NCBI GenBank assembly: GCA_033060915.1
Contig: CM065381.1
Coordinates: 31,909,336 to 31,973,335 of the forward strand
Source of the DNA: Euryodendron excelsum
Taxonomy: Eukaryota > Streptophyta > Magnoliopsida > Ericales > Pentaphylacaceae
DNA: 64,000 nucleotides
Reading direction: 5' to 3'
The position numbers and the translations under genes were made by a program. Every line of letters starts with the position of its first letter. Positions within the stretch are counted from its first letter, which is position 1. Under the pieces are notes generated by a model, which was not told the origin of the DNA, made no database searches, and saw only the letters and a program-made list of their open reading frames with translations. This document shows, piece after piece, positions 47,783-58,857 of the stretch.

Positions 47783-49217
47783 TGTAAGCACCCCATTTTT
47801 GACCGCTCAGCAGTCTATAGTCCGTCCAGACTTGATTTCAAGTCAATATGGACATATTCTAGAATTCTAGTCCTAATCCTATCTATCCATCGCTTTGCGA
47901 GCCCACCAGGCCCAAATAGAGGCAAAATGACCGAAATGCCCTTAGGGGCATTCTTCGGTCCAATTCTAAATTAGGCACTTCTTTTCGAAGACAGTAAGTC
48001 CCCTTTCCAAATTCCATTAGGCACGTCTTTTCGAAGATGGTAAGTCCCCTTTTCAATTCTAATAAGCACGTATTTTCGAAGACGGTAAGTCCTATTTTCA
48101 TATTCCAATAGGCACGTCTTTCTGAAGGCGGTAAGACCCCTTTCCAATTCCTTTTCCAATTCCAATTCCAATTCCAATTCTAATCCCTCTCTCGAGAAAG
48201 CTGATTCCTCAAGACGGTAAGTCTATCCTATTTGGCACGTTTTTCAGAGAAAGTTTCTTCGGAACGGTAAGTCCGTTTAAACCTGTCGACCGGGATTAGA
48301 CCCCAAGTCCCCCAGATGGTAGAACGGTCCACCTTTGGCACCTGCTAGCCCGCCAATGCAGAAATATCCATTTCGGCACGCCTTCTGAGAAAGTTAACTT
48401 CTCAGGCGCTAAGTCCCTTTAGTAGCTTCCCGAGATCAGGCAGTCTCCAGAATGATCGTGAACCGTCAGAGTAGCGAAAGTACTCATAAATATTGCAGTT
48501 GTCAGAGTAGCAAAAATACTCACAAGCAGGTTGATATAGGGAATTGCCAACAAACCCTTGTAGCCCAACACAGGTTTGAGTGGCGAAAACACTTAAAACC
48601 CAGGTCAACACCGGTGCCTGCTAGCCCACTGTAGTGAAAAATGACCAAACTGCCCCTAGGGCCATTTTTAGGCACGTTTCTCGAGAAACACACCTAAGTC
48701 CTCAGAATGGTAAGTCAACCCCTTCCAAGATCGTCTTAGAGACGATCTGGCATGATTAGGTGCCTTCTAGTCAGTTTTGGGCCAATTTTGAGACTTTTCA
48801 GTCAAGGTGATCATTTTGCCCCTAGGCAACCGAACGCCCCAAGGACCACACCAGCTCTGCGTATCAAATTGGTAACCTCTCGAGAATGCTTTTTATAGTA
48901 TTCCCGACCTTTTTTTATCTTTCTGAATCATTCTCAGTCAGTTTTGGTAAACCCGTTGCAAAATGACCGTTTTGCGCCTAGTGGGCCGGTCACCTTTTCC
49001 GACCACACCGGCTCTGGGTATCAAACCGGTAGCCTTTGGGAACATTCTAAATAATGTTTCCAAATCTCGAGTCTTCTTTTGGGACATTTTGAGTTCGTCC
49101 CGGCAACTTTTTGGCCCGGTTGACCGTTTTGCCCTTAATGGCCTAGTCAACCCTTTCAACACTTTTTGTTATCCTTTTTCAGAGTCAAATACCTCCGGGA
49201 CCCTATTCTAAGGGTTC
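47783..49217 (+). mobile_element. element C LTR, left part only
   Basis: Begins TGTAAGCACCCCATTTTTGA and has the U3 order of the D LTR: diverged 81-bp-type units (47965-48250), 'gagtagcgaaaatactca' repeats (48470-48525) and two 157-bp units (about 48790-49060). It breaks off in 'attctaagggttc' (49217), whose continuation in D reads 'ctgctcttttccgg' (50788). D is inserted here; the candidate duplicate is ggttc (49213-49217). Confidence 0.8.
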
Positions 49218-49429
49218 TGTAAGCACCCCATTTTTGACCGCTCAGCAGTCTACACTCCGTCCAGACTTGTTTTCAACTCATTGTGGGCATATTCCTATCG
49301 AAATCAACTTTTCAAGTCTAATCCCGTATATCCATCGCTTCGCGGGCCCAAAAGGCCCAAACAGAGGCAAAATAACCAAAATGCCCTTAGGGGCATTATT
49401 CTCTCCAATTCCAATTCCAACCCCTCTCT

Positions 49430-50010
49430 TGAGACAGTTGATTCCTCGAGACAGAAAATCTATTCCAATCAGGCACATCTCTTCGGAGACGATAAGTCCC
49501 CTTTCCAATCCCACTCTCAAGACAGTTTATTCCTCGAGACGGTTCCAATCCAGGCACGTCTCTTCAGATATGATAAGTCTCCTTTCCAATCCCACTCTCG
49601 AGACAGTTTATTCCATGAGACGGTTCCAATCCAAGCGCGTCTCTTCGGAGACAGTAAGTCCCCTTTCCAACCCCTCTCTCGAGATAGTTTATTCCTCGAG
49701 ACGGTTCCAATTCAGGCACGTCTCTTCGGAGACGGTAAGTCCCCTTTCCAACCTCTCTCTTGAGACAGTTTATTCCTCAAGACGGTTTCAATCCAGGCAC
49801 GTTTTTTCGAAGACGGTAAGACCCCTTTCTAACCCCTCTCTCGAGACAGTTTATTCCTCGAGACGGTTCCAATCCAGGCACGTCTTTTCGAAGACGGTAA
49901 GTCCTCTTTCCAACCCCTCTCTCGAGACGGTTCCAATCTAGGCACATTTTTTCAAAGACGGTAAGTCCCCTTTCCAATCCCTCTCTCGAGACAGTTTATT
50001 CCTCGAGACA
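49430..50010 (+). repeat. 81-bp tandem array in D U3, about seven units
   Basis: Each unit has 'ctctcgagacagtttattcc', 'tcgagacggttccaatccag', 'gcacgtctcttcggagacgg' and 'taagtcccctttccaa'. The period is a multiple of three, which opens long frames in several phases (49234-49941, 49281-49763 and 49777-49977). The core dyad CGTCTC-TTCG-GAGACG (for example 49719-49734) also occurs as CGTCTT-TTCG-AAGACG (49881-49896). Confidence 0.9.
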
Positions 50011-50224
50011 GTCCGAGTAGCGAAAATACTCATAAAGCCGTTAGAGTAGTGAAAATACTCACAAATAGGTCGATATAGGGAATTGCCAACAAACCCCTGT
50101 GTCACGACGACCACCGTCAAAGTGACGAAAATACTCAAAACCCAGGTCAACACCTGTGTCTGTTAGCCCACTTCGGTGAAAAAAAATGACCAAACTACCC
50201 CTTCAATCTTTTTCGAGACTTTCC

Positions 50225-50660
50225 GGTCAAGATGACCATTTTGCCCCTAGGCATCCGAACACCCCGGGAACCACACCGGCTCTGGGTATCAAACCGGTAA
50301 CCCTCTGTGAATACTTCTTATAGTATTCTCAGTCCTCCTCTACCTTTTCGGATCATTTCGAGTCAGTTCCGGCCAACCCGGTACAAAATAACCGTTTTGC
50401 CCCTAGTGGGCCGGTCTCCTCTTCTAACCACACCAGCTCTGAGTATCAAACCGGTAACCTCCTGAGACTACTTTTTATAGTGTTCTCCACCTCCCTTTAC
50501 CTTTCTGGATTATTCCGAGTCAATTCCAGCAAACCCAGTACAAAATGACCGTTTTGCCCCTGGTGGGCTGGTCTCCTTTTCTGACCACACTAGCTCTGGG
50601 TATCAAACCGGCAACCTCTGGGAACATTTTAAATAATGTTTCTAGATTCCAAGTCTTCTT
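50225..50660 (+). repeat. 157-bp tandem repeats in D U3, three units
   Basis: 'ggtatcaaaccggtaacc' or close variants recur at about 50285, 50443 and 50600, together with 'aaaatgaccgttttgcccct' and 'tattccgagtcaattccag'. The frames at 50520-50886 are translations of these repeats. Confidence 0.8.
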
Positions 50661-50969
50661 CCGGGACAGTCCGAGTTTGTCCCGGCAGTTTCCTGGTCCG
50701 ATTGACCGTTTTGCCCCTAAAGGCCCGGTCCACCCTTCCGACACGTCCTATTCTCATTTTTCAATTCAAATACCTCTGGGACACTATTCTAAGTGTTCCT
50801 GCTCTTTTCCGGCCTTCTCGGTCATTCCCGGTCTTCCAAACTCCTTCCTGAACTTTTCGAAGTCATTCCTAGTGAAGTCAGTCTAAAAATTGCATGGTAG
50901 TCACTAGTACAGGCGCCTAAATCTAGTCAAAGGTATGTTGCTTACCGACCTTAATAGTTTCCTAATTAG

Positions 50970-51062
50970 CTGGCGCCACTACAAGCCAATATTTGGCCTG
51001 GCGCCACTCCTAGTGGCGCCAGAAGGAATTTTGGCTTAGCGCCACTGTAACAGGCGCCGGTG
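50970..51062 (+). promoter_or_regulatory. GGCGCC dyad cluster upstream of the TATA box (D)
   Basis: Three GGCGCC-centred segments. The middle one is a perfect inverted repeat: CTGGCGCCACT (50998-51008), spacer cct, AGTGGCGCCAG (51012-51022). The cluster ends 13 bp before the TATA box. Equivalent clusters lie at 61690-61755 (E), 18199-18258 and 36711-36766 (minus LTRs). Confidence 0.65.
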
Positions 51063-51074
51063 TATTCCTCCCTC

Positions 51075-51082
51075 TATAAATA
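51075..51082 (+). promoter_or_regulatory. TATA box of element D LTR
   Basis: TATAAATA followed by 'cagagcctc', identical in context to 61766 (E) and to the reverse complement at 18174-18181. Transcription would start near 51105, leaving about 3.3 kb of R plus U5. Confidence 0.7.
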
Positions 51083-51164
51083 CAGAGCCTCTTCCAGCGT
51101 TTAAAGGATCCACAAACTCAACTTAAAAATCATGTAATTCGATATACAGAGCTCGAGCACCTCC

Positions 51165-51219
51165 AAAACCCTAGCTTCCCTAGGTTTTCTAAACCCTAGC
51201 CACCCTACACAAACCCTAG
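51165..51219 (+). promoter_or_regulatory. telo-box-like AAACCCTAG cluster in the LTR leader
   Basis: AAACCCTAG at 51166-51174, 51191-51199 and 51211-51219, about 90-145 bp after the TATA box. AAACCCTA is the plant telo-box found in many 5' regions. Similar clusters occur in E (61858-61915) and the minus LTRs (18010-18095 and 36540-36600). Confidence 0.5.
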
Positions 51220-51959
51220 CCTCCTATACACTCATACACACCCCCATACACTCATACACTAACTTTCAACCCTCCTTCGAAGACTTGAAGAACTGTCATC
51301 TAAAGCTTGAAGACAACTCTTGAAGATTGAAGACGAAGATCAAGACGAAGACCGAAGATCAAAGACAAGCAAGGCGCGCAAAATAAACAAGACATACGGT
51401 AGGCTCCCTATTTAAATTTACACACTTCCCCCCTCTCTCTTCTCTCTCCTAACCCACTTGAGTTTTCTCTATTTTAATCCCCCATCTCTTTCCCCCCCCC
51501 CCCCTTTCTTTGCATGCTTGAAATAAGGGGATTCCCGGTCTATGTGTAGGATTGGGTTATTGGAGAGTCACTGTGTCGGGGGCTTTCTTCTAGTCTAATC
51601 AGAGACCACATGGGTCCGGCCCCCTTGATTATGTGGTGAAGCCTTAGCCTTGTATATTCACGACCCCAAATTGCATTGTGCATATCATGATCTTGCATCT
51701 TCCAAAATTCGTTTTCAAGCTCGTTTTCAAAATCGTTTTCAAACTTGTTTCCAAAATTGCATCAAAATCTCTTTTTCAAAACGTGCTTTCAAAATCACAA
51801 TCCTAGAGTGATTCTAGCTTTTCCATGGCTAGGATTGCTTTAGGAAAGTGTTACATTAAAAGTGACTTTTATGGTCTATATTTTCAAATCTTATTGTTTT
51901 CTAAAACCACTTTCTTAAAGTGGTTCTAGCCTTCTTATGGCTAGACTCGCTTTAGGGAA

Positions 51960-53600
51960 GTGAGACGTTTTTATACTTTCTAAAAACTCTTTTTCCAAAT
52001 CCCTCCTCCTAAAAATCTTTTTTCCAACGTGCTTTCCAAAAAGTTCCTCTTTCCAAAGTTGTTTTCTAAAAACTCTTTCCAAAAATCTATTTTTCAAAAC
52101 CTCCTTTTTCAACTCCTTTCCAAAATCTTCTCCCCAAAATCCACTTTCTAAAAATGTTCCCTAGGTCTCTTTTCTAGAAAAATTCTCCCCAAAAATCTTT
52201 TCAAAAACTCTCTCCCCAAAATTTTCCTTTTAGAAATTCCCCTCTAGGATTTCCTTCTCAAATCTTTGTTTCTAAAAACACACTTTCCAAAAACTCCTTT
52301 TCTTTAAAAATCTCATTCCAAAAACTCTCTTCGAATTTACTTTCCAAAAAATCTTCCCTCTAGAAACTCCTTCCTAGGATTCCCTTCTAGAAAACCTTTG
52401 TTTCCAAAAACGCACTTTCCAAAAATCCTCTTTCCTTAGAGCCCAAGTCAAGCCCTAGAACCCACAATTAGGAAACACTAATTTTCTTTTCCAAAAACAT
52501 GATTTTCAAACTTTGCCCCAAACCTAGGTTTCCAAAACCTTTTGTTTTCTATATCCAAACTATACACATTTCCCAAAATCTCTTTTCTACACCAAAATTT
52601 TACACTTTCAAATCTAGGGTTTCTAGAATCTCCCTTTCCAAATTCTTGCCAAATCCTATCTTCCCTTTAGGAAACCAAATCAAATCTTCCCTTTAGAAAA
52701 CCAAATCCAATCCTCCGTTTTGGAAACAAAATCCAATCCTTTCCAAATCCAGCTTTTTCCTAACTCAAATCCTTCCTAATCTTTCACTTTCCTAAGTCTT
52801 AAGTTTCCTAAACCTAAACTCTAAATCTTTCCTTAAGTTTCAAAATTCAAATCTTTCCTAATTCAACTCCTTCCTAATTTCCTACATTCCTAAAACCATA
52901 AGTTTTCCTAAACTTTCAAATCTTTCTTTAGGCTCTCAACCTCCATATCTTTCTTGAATCAGCCCTTTCCTAATTTTATCCCTTTCCAAATCTTAACTTT
53001 CCAAGTCCAAGTTTTCAAACTTTTCCTAAACTCAAACCTTTCTTAATCTCAAGATTTTCTAAAACTTTAAAACTTTCTAAATTTCAAATCATTCCAAATT
53101 CAAAACTTCCCTATTTCAAAACATTCCAAATTCTAAACTTTCCAACTTTCAAAACTTTCCAATTTCAAAACCTTTCTCAAAATGAAACTCTCCAATTTCA
53201 AAACTTTCCTATTTTCAAACCTTCCTTGTTTTCTAAACATTTCAATTTTCAAAACTTCCCTAAGTCGAAACTTTCCTAATTCAAGACTTTCCTAAGTTGA
53301 AACTTTCTTAAATTCCAAACTTTCCAATTCGAAAACTTTCCAAAAATAAAACTTTCCAAAATGAAACTTTCCAAATTCGAACCTTTCCTAAATCCAATCT
53401 TTCTCCAATCTTCCGAGTCTAACATTTGAGTCCAATCTTTCTTAATCTCAAGTCATTTCTTTCCTAAGTCTAGGTTTCTTAAACCTTCTCTTTCCAAAAC
53501 AAGTCCAAATCTATCTTTTCAAATCAAAGTCCAATCTTCTCAATTTTAATTTCTAATCTCTTCTTCTAATTTCAAATCAAATTCAATTTCCAATTCAATC
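51960..53600 (+). repeat. G-poor pyrimidine/A-rich cryptic repeat in R-U5 (D)
   Basis: Variations on 'tttccaaaatctttcctaaa' for 1.6 kb with almost no G. The frames at 51915-52112 and 52499-52696 are not genes. The counterpart is 62640-64000 in E. Confidence 0.8.
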
Positions 53601-54455
53601 TCTTTCTTCCAAATCGATTTCTTCTCAATCGGACGCTTGTCCAAACTACGACTGACCTGATTCCTCCAAAAGGATACGTAGACAACCCTCATGGGTGCGG
53701 TCACAATTTCTTTCAAATTTCAAATTCCTCCACATTTTCCAAATCTCAAATTTCATAATCTTTTCAAATTTCCATTCTATTTTCAAAATTCCAATTTCAA
53801 AATTCTATTTCCAAATTTCTATTTCTAATTTCTCAAACTTTCCAATTTCAAATCAATTTCAAATCAATCTCTTCCCACATCTATTTTTGAATTCTCTTTT
53901 CTTACACGTGCATATCATGCATCATGTTAGTTTCTTTTTAAACATCTTTTTCAAAGTAAATAGGATTGAACTATAGTTAGTTAAAGACTCTCATAGGTAA
54001 ATCTAGGGTAGATTGACATGTAGGTACCGAAAGGGCGAGGTAGGGTGATGGCTTAGTGCGTCTTCCCTAAACGTAACCAACCTCCGAACCTAGATCACTG
54101 TTTTCAAAGACCAAAAAAGGAGTTATTTTTCAAAAAATGGCTAAATGTTTTCCAAAGGTTGCCAAACAACCTGTTTTCCTAAAAACCCTCTCTTGAGGAG
54201 ATGTTTTCAAAATCGTTTTCCAAAAACCCTAAGTGTAGTCTTCCGATTATTCTTTGTTTTTAGGTGACCTAACTCACCTTAATCAAGTTAGGTGGCGACT
54301 CCGAATCTTTTTCAAAAGCCCTTTATTCAAACCAATTTTCAATTTAAATCTAGTCGCACTCATTCTTTTAGGAGGGTGAGTTCTAACAAGAGAGTACAGC
54401 ATTTTTCTCGCTTGTGTGAGTATTCCTCGAGTGCGAAAAATCTAGGCGCGACAGC

Positions 54456-54473
54456 TAGCGACTCCACTGGGGA
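54456..54473 (+). other. primer binding site of element D (tRNA-Arg type)
   Basis: TAGCGACTCCACTGGGGA, one change (G to A at position 2) from the sequence complementary to the tRNA-Arg 3' end, two bases after the LTR end. Confidence 0.8.
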
Positions 54474-55920
54474 AACCTAGAGGGTTAGGCCATAGTCATA
54501 TCTTTTTACCCTTTACCCATGTAGAGTCTTCAATTAACTTGGTTCAATCCTATTCACTTTAAATTTTCAAAACTAAATTTTCAAAATTTTTTTCAAAAAA
54601 AAAAAAACATGCATTTATTCATATTATCTTATATTATGTTTGTCATCCACATACTAACACTTGCATCTTTGTTTTTTAGGTACACATTTTGTTTAAATTT
54701 TATTAACTACTTTGCATGAATGTGATGTACAGGATGAATGGGAGTTGTTGGGCCCTTTCCTTCACCTTTAAAAATCACACATACACTGCATGTGCACTTG
54801 CATTCTGCATACTTGCATACCCTGATATGTCCTTTCTAGTTAAAAAGGGGGAACGGTATATTGGTTGTGGGCAAGATGCTGTGTCAGTTTCTTCGCCTAC
54901 GGCCTCTTGATGGTTCCCCCGCTCGGATCACCAACCGATCATGGCACCACCTCGGGGAGTGGGCCTAGGTTTGAAGATCCGGGGATCGAGCCTTTTTAGG
55001 ACGCATTAGTCAACCCTCAACCTCATACTCATATAGACACCATGCATAGCCGAACCTCTGCCGGATTTAAGACACGAGCACTGTTTTCAAAATTACGGAG
55101 GAAAGGGCGACTGCTTTTACCTTCATTTATACTTGCTGTTATAATGCTTGTATTTATACTGTTATAATGCCTGTCTAACTGCTCATGCATGCACGTTTAC
55201 TTTGCTACTGCATTCTCTCTCCTTATACTCTTTGCATATCCATGTTCATGCATTCCATATTCCATGTCAAGACAAGAGTTCCAAGTAACTCAAGTCACTG
55301 CATTCTCATGCATATGATCAACCCATTGAGAGTGACACCAAAGTCACTCTCCTTTGCATTAAACCTACCTAAACCCTAAGGGTTCCCACGTAACCCTAAG
55401 GACTCATTGCATGCATCTCAATCCATTCCATAAGAGGGGCCCCAATCCCTCTATGCTCATAGAGATAGGGTTGCCAAGAAGGCAAGGGGCAATCAATCAA
55501 CAAGGTCTCTCAGCGACCTCCTCGACATCAAATCCAATGAAGGCGGATCCGAAGACTCAAGAGTTGTTTAGGTTTTCCCTTTGTAAAAGTAGATAGGTGG
55601 AAGTCCAAAGGAAAATGTTCCCCCTCCCCCTATTAAAATGTATTTCAATTCTTTTGTATCTCAAACACAAAATTTAATGTACTTCTTTATTTTTATGAAT
55701 GAATGTGTGGATGACTGAAGGTTCCTACCTGATGGTAAGGTGTCTGCATACAGGGGCAAATCTCCTATCTCCAAGAGTAAGCCAATACATCATGTTTAGT
55801 TTCCCTCCTTAAGAGGGGCACCTTAGAGCATGCATTGCATAAAGACTTGTCAAGGTCAAACACTGACTCTTTCCTTTTGATGGTTTTAGGTACCTTTCCT
55901 CGTTCCCCAATCTTACAAGT
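54474..55920 (+). mobile_element. untranslated leader of element D
   Basis: Collinear with B's leader (see 40795-42377). A T-rich tract 'tgttttttag' ends at 54680, at the same place as 'tcttttgtag' in B. No coding motif; an A-run lies at 54595-54607. Confidence 0.65.
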
Positions 55921-56840
55921 ATGGAATTGCTTACTCTAGATACCTTAACTCAATTACTAGCAGAGGCAAGAGGAGTCAAGCATAAGATGATCGAAATGGA
56001 AGGTATGCTTTCCTCACTCTTATCCCACATAACTCATGAGCAAGCAGAGTCCTTGCAGGCCCAAACTCATGATGGATGAAAAAGGATGAAGAAGGAAGAC
56101 CATGACTATGCCGCCACCACTGCTTACCAACAACCTCCCCAGGCCGAAGGCCTTGCTCGAATGCCTTCCAAACCAAAAATTATCCCATTTTGAAACATAG
56201 AACTCGAAGCCTTTTCAATTCCCGAACCATTAACCCAGCTGTGACCTCACCAAAACTTGGCCCCCAATCATCAAAAACATCTGCAACACCTCCTCGGGCT
56301 AGGCGAACAAATGGAAAAAAGCGGACGTTTACAAAACTCGCATGCTCACAGACCGCGGCTTATTTTGGCCTCTTAGCAGCTGGATATCTGAAACCTGTAC
56401 CTACACGACCCCAGCCCAATCCTCTGCCTCATTACTTCAAATCTGCAGCAAGTTGTAAGTATCATTCGGATAGCCAAGGGCATGATACTGAAGATTGTTT
56501 GACCATCAAGCATAAGATTCAAGACCTGATAGATAACAAGATCATTGGGGTACGACCAACAAATCCTTCTCTGAACGGCTCTGCAAACCCTCCACTGGAC
56601 CATACTGTCAACATCGTTACCAAGTTTGGTAACAACAAGGTTTGTTTTGCTGCATGCCAAGAGATATATTACAAGGATGGAGAGGAAATGGAATGCAAAG
56701 ATGCTTGGTCACGATATAACCCCGATGAGATGCCGACCCCCGAAGACAAACTCGCATACGAATCTGTGAAGAAAATTGACGAGGAACTGTCCAAACTTTG
56801 TAATAAGAATCCCCCATTATGTGCACCTGAGGAGCATTGA
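55921..56840 (+). pseudogene. gag: truncated gag-like frame of element D
   Basis: ATG 55921 opens a helical N-terminus ('MIEMEGMLSSLLSH') matching B's, which stops near 56078. After a phase change the frame 56190-56840 contains 'FTKLACSQTAAYFGLLAAGY' and an intact knuckle CKYHSDSQGHDTEDC (CX2HX6HX4C, about 56455), followed by 'KIQDLIDNKII'. Only the second of B's two knuckle copies is complete; the first is lost in a deletion near 56185. The capsid domain and all of pol are missing. The tail (to 56838) is acidic and unrecognised. Non-autonomous, and dead from the stop and frameshift. Confidence 0.75.
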
Positions 56841-58857
56841 GCCCCAATTGGAGGCCAGAGCAGAAAACCCCGGGCACGACCTATCGAGCTAGACGAATAC
56901 GAGTCGCCCGAGTGGTTTGTTAAAGATACTCTGGACCAAACAAATTAAGGCAAGACAGTCAGGAAAGCTGACAATTACATCACCACCACCAACTCACTTG
57001 GAACTCCGGGAGAAACATCTACCAATCCTTCCTTGGCTGAGAATCTCAACCGCAGATGGAATGCCGACGAGGGCACAGGCCCAAGACCTTACTAAAAATG
57101 GGTTCTTCGCACCAGCGTACAAGAAAGAGGTGTTTTCACCTACTTTCTTTCTATCCCTTTCACTTTCTATCTTTAAATTAATGTTTACATTTTCTTATTG
57201 CTTACGAACTTGATGCTTTTCGTAAAAATAATAATAATCATCAAATAATAATCTTTTATTCCATTGTTGTTGTCTTGTTTTCCATGGGGAATAGTGACTA
57301 CTTTCTACGCAATGGGTATGGTTTATCTTATGGAATGATCCAACTTGAAGGGATGATAGCACGAGTTAACCACTCGCCAAATGGTCAGCTTTCCAGAGGG
57401 AGAGGATAAAGATGAGTGAGGATACTACCCCAAAGGCAGCACTTGCAAGACTCTGAGGCTAAGCGATGTGTGGCCAGTTTATCAAAATGAAGAGGAGCCA
57501 TCTTTCATTTCCCCACATATAAAGAATAAATAACTAAATAAATGAATAAATGTGCTTATATTCCCTTTGCTTAACCCTTAGTGCCTCGCGGAAAGCAAAA
57601 ATTTTCTTTGTCAACCCTGATCCAAGACTGTCCTCCCCACACTGGGGCAGACAATAGTTGAAAATTCTAGGAGTGGTGTCCACCTCTATCATGCTAGGGT
57701 AGTGTTGAAAACTCTATGGATCAAGCAATCTAATTCAAAGTGAAGAGAGGCCCTCATTTCATTTTTCATACAGTTAAAAGCAAACCCTTGCCAAACCCGT
57801 TGAGTCACTTATCCTTTCTTAACAAAACCCCAACCTAGGGATCACCGCCCACACTGGGTATATTGAACTACCAAGGAAAAGGTTTAAGGAAAAATAGTTA
57901 AAGAATTGTTTCGTTTCATAAAAGAACAGAAAAAAAATAGAAAGAACAAGCAAAGTAAAGGAGTTGCCAAGGGGCAAGAGGCCAAAAAAAAAAAAAAGAG
58001 CCATGATTGAGTCATATTCAAAAGCATGATAAGAAGATCAAATGAGAAGAAAGTCATGATTATCTCAAAAAGTATATAGAAAAGGTGAAAGAGCAGGGTC
58101 ATTTTCACCCTGAGAAGTATATGGTCAAGAGCAAGAAGGAAATTTAAAGGTGGACCTAGGTTACAAGGAAACCCAGTAGAAGCAATAGGTTTGAGTCTTT
58201 ACTCTTTTCTTGCAAAACCCCGAAACCATGGCCTACATTACAACCCTATTAAAGTCCCCTCTGATTGAAAACAGATTGCTTGATCTAAATGAGCTAAATA
58301 CATTGCCAAAGCTAAAAAAGGATGCTAATCCTACTAAAAGTAGTTAAAGATGGTATGGATTTAAGCCCTATTGAAAACAACGTCAAATTTGAGCCTGCAT
58401 ATCTTGTTGTTTCTAAAACCCCATAACCTAGCCTACATTACGGTCCTAAACAAAGTCTTCTTGGATTGAAATGACTAGCCACTTATCGCTCTGCCAAAGG
58501 TCAGGTAAGTTGTTGCTAAAACCCCGAGAGTCGAGAGTCTCAGCCCAATAACCATACACACTAACGCTAAGACAGAAAGTGGGAGGTGATCAAAAAGTTG
58601 AGAAAGGTGCGAAGTGCTATCATTCAATCAAAGTAGGGTCGGGCCAGAAGAGAGGCTAGGCTCTCGAAGAGGAGGGAGTTACCATTCCCAGGACTGTAAG
58701 TCTAACAGCACCCAGTGTCATTCTATTAACATATTTCTAACCTGTGCATATGTTAAAAAAAAAAAACAGCATGAGCTTCGCACACATAGGATATAACTCC
58801 CTGTAGAAATAAAAGTCATCAACATCAACTCATGTAATAGATATCTAACATCGTCAT
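56841..58857 (+). mobile_element. non-coding internal spacer of element D (right end cut)
   Basis: Collinear with B 43431-45150: 'gatcaccgcccac' (57840 and 44190) and the duplicated 'acctagcctacattacgg' segments (about 58218 and 58430). B continues 2 kb further to its polypurine tract, but here the match ends and an LTR starts at 58858 with no purine tract before it. Contains A-runs (57985-57998 and 58755-58767). No gene. Confidence 0.6.

Larger units (their letters stand above)
49218..54453 (+). mobile_element. element D 5' LTR, complete (5.2 kb)
   Basis: TGTAAGCACCCC at the start and GGCGCGACA at the end, followed at once by a tRNA-Arg primer site. This is the only complete, uninterrupted O LTR in plus orientation attached to its internal region, so it serves as the reference. 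U3 (49218-51100): 81-bp array (49430-50010), ~157-bp repeats (50225-50660), GGCGCC dyads (50970-51062) and TATA (51075). R-U5 (about 51105-54453): telo-box-like motifs, C-run (51494-51506), long G-poor repeats (51960-53600), GTAGGCAACC-type box (53645-53690) and U5 stem with TGGCGACTCC (54293-54302). Confidence 0.92.

Noticed and set aside
49234..49941. 235-residue open frame with repeated 'SRRFQSRHVSSETVSPLSN' segments, and overlapping frames on both strands
   Set aside because: It is the translation of the 81-bp array, whose period is a multiple of three. Open in several phases on both strands, and located in U3 of an LTR.
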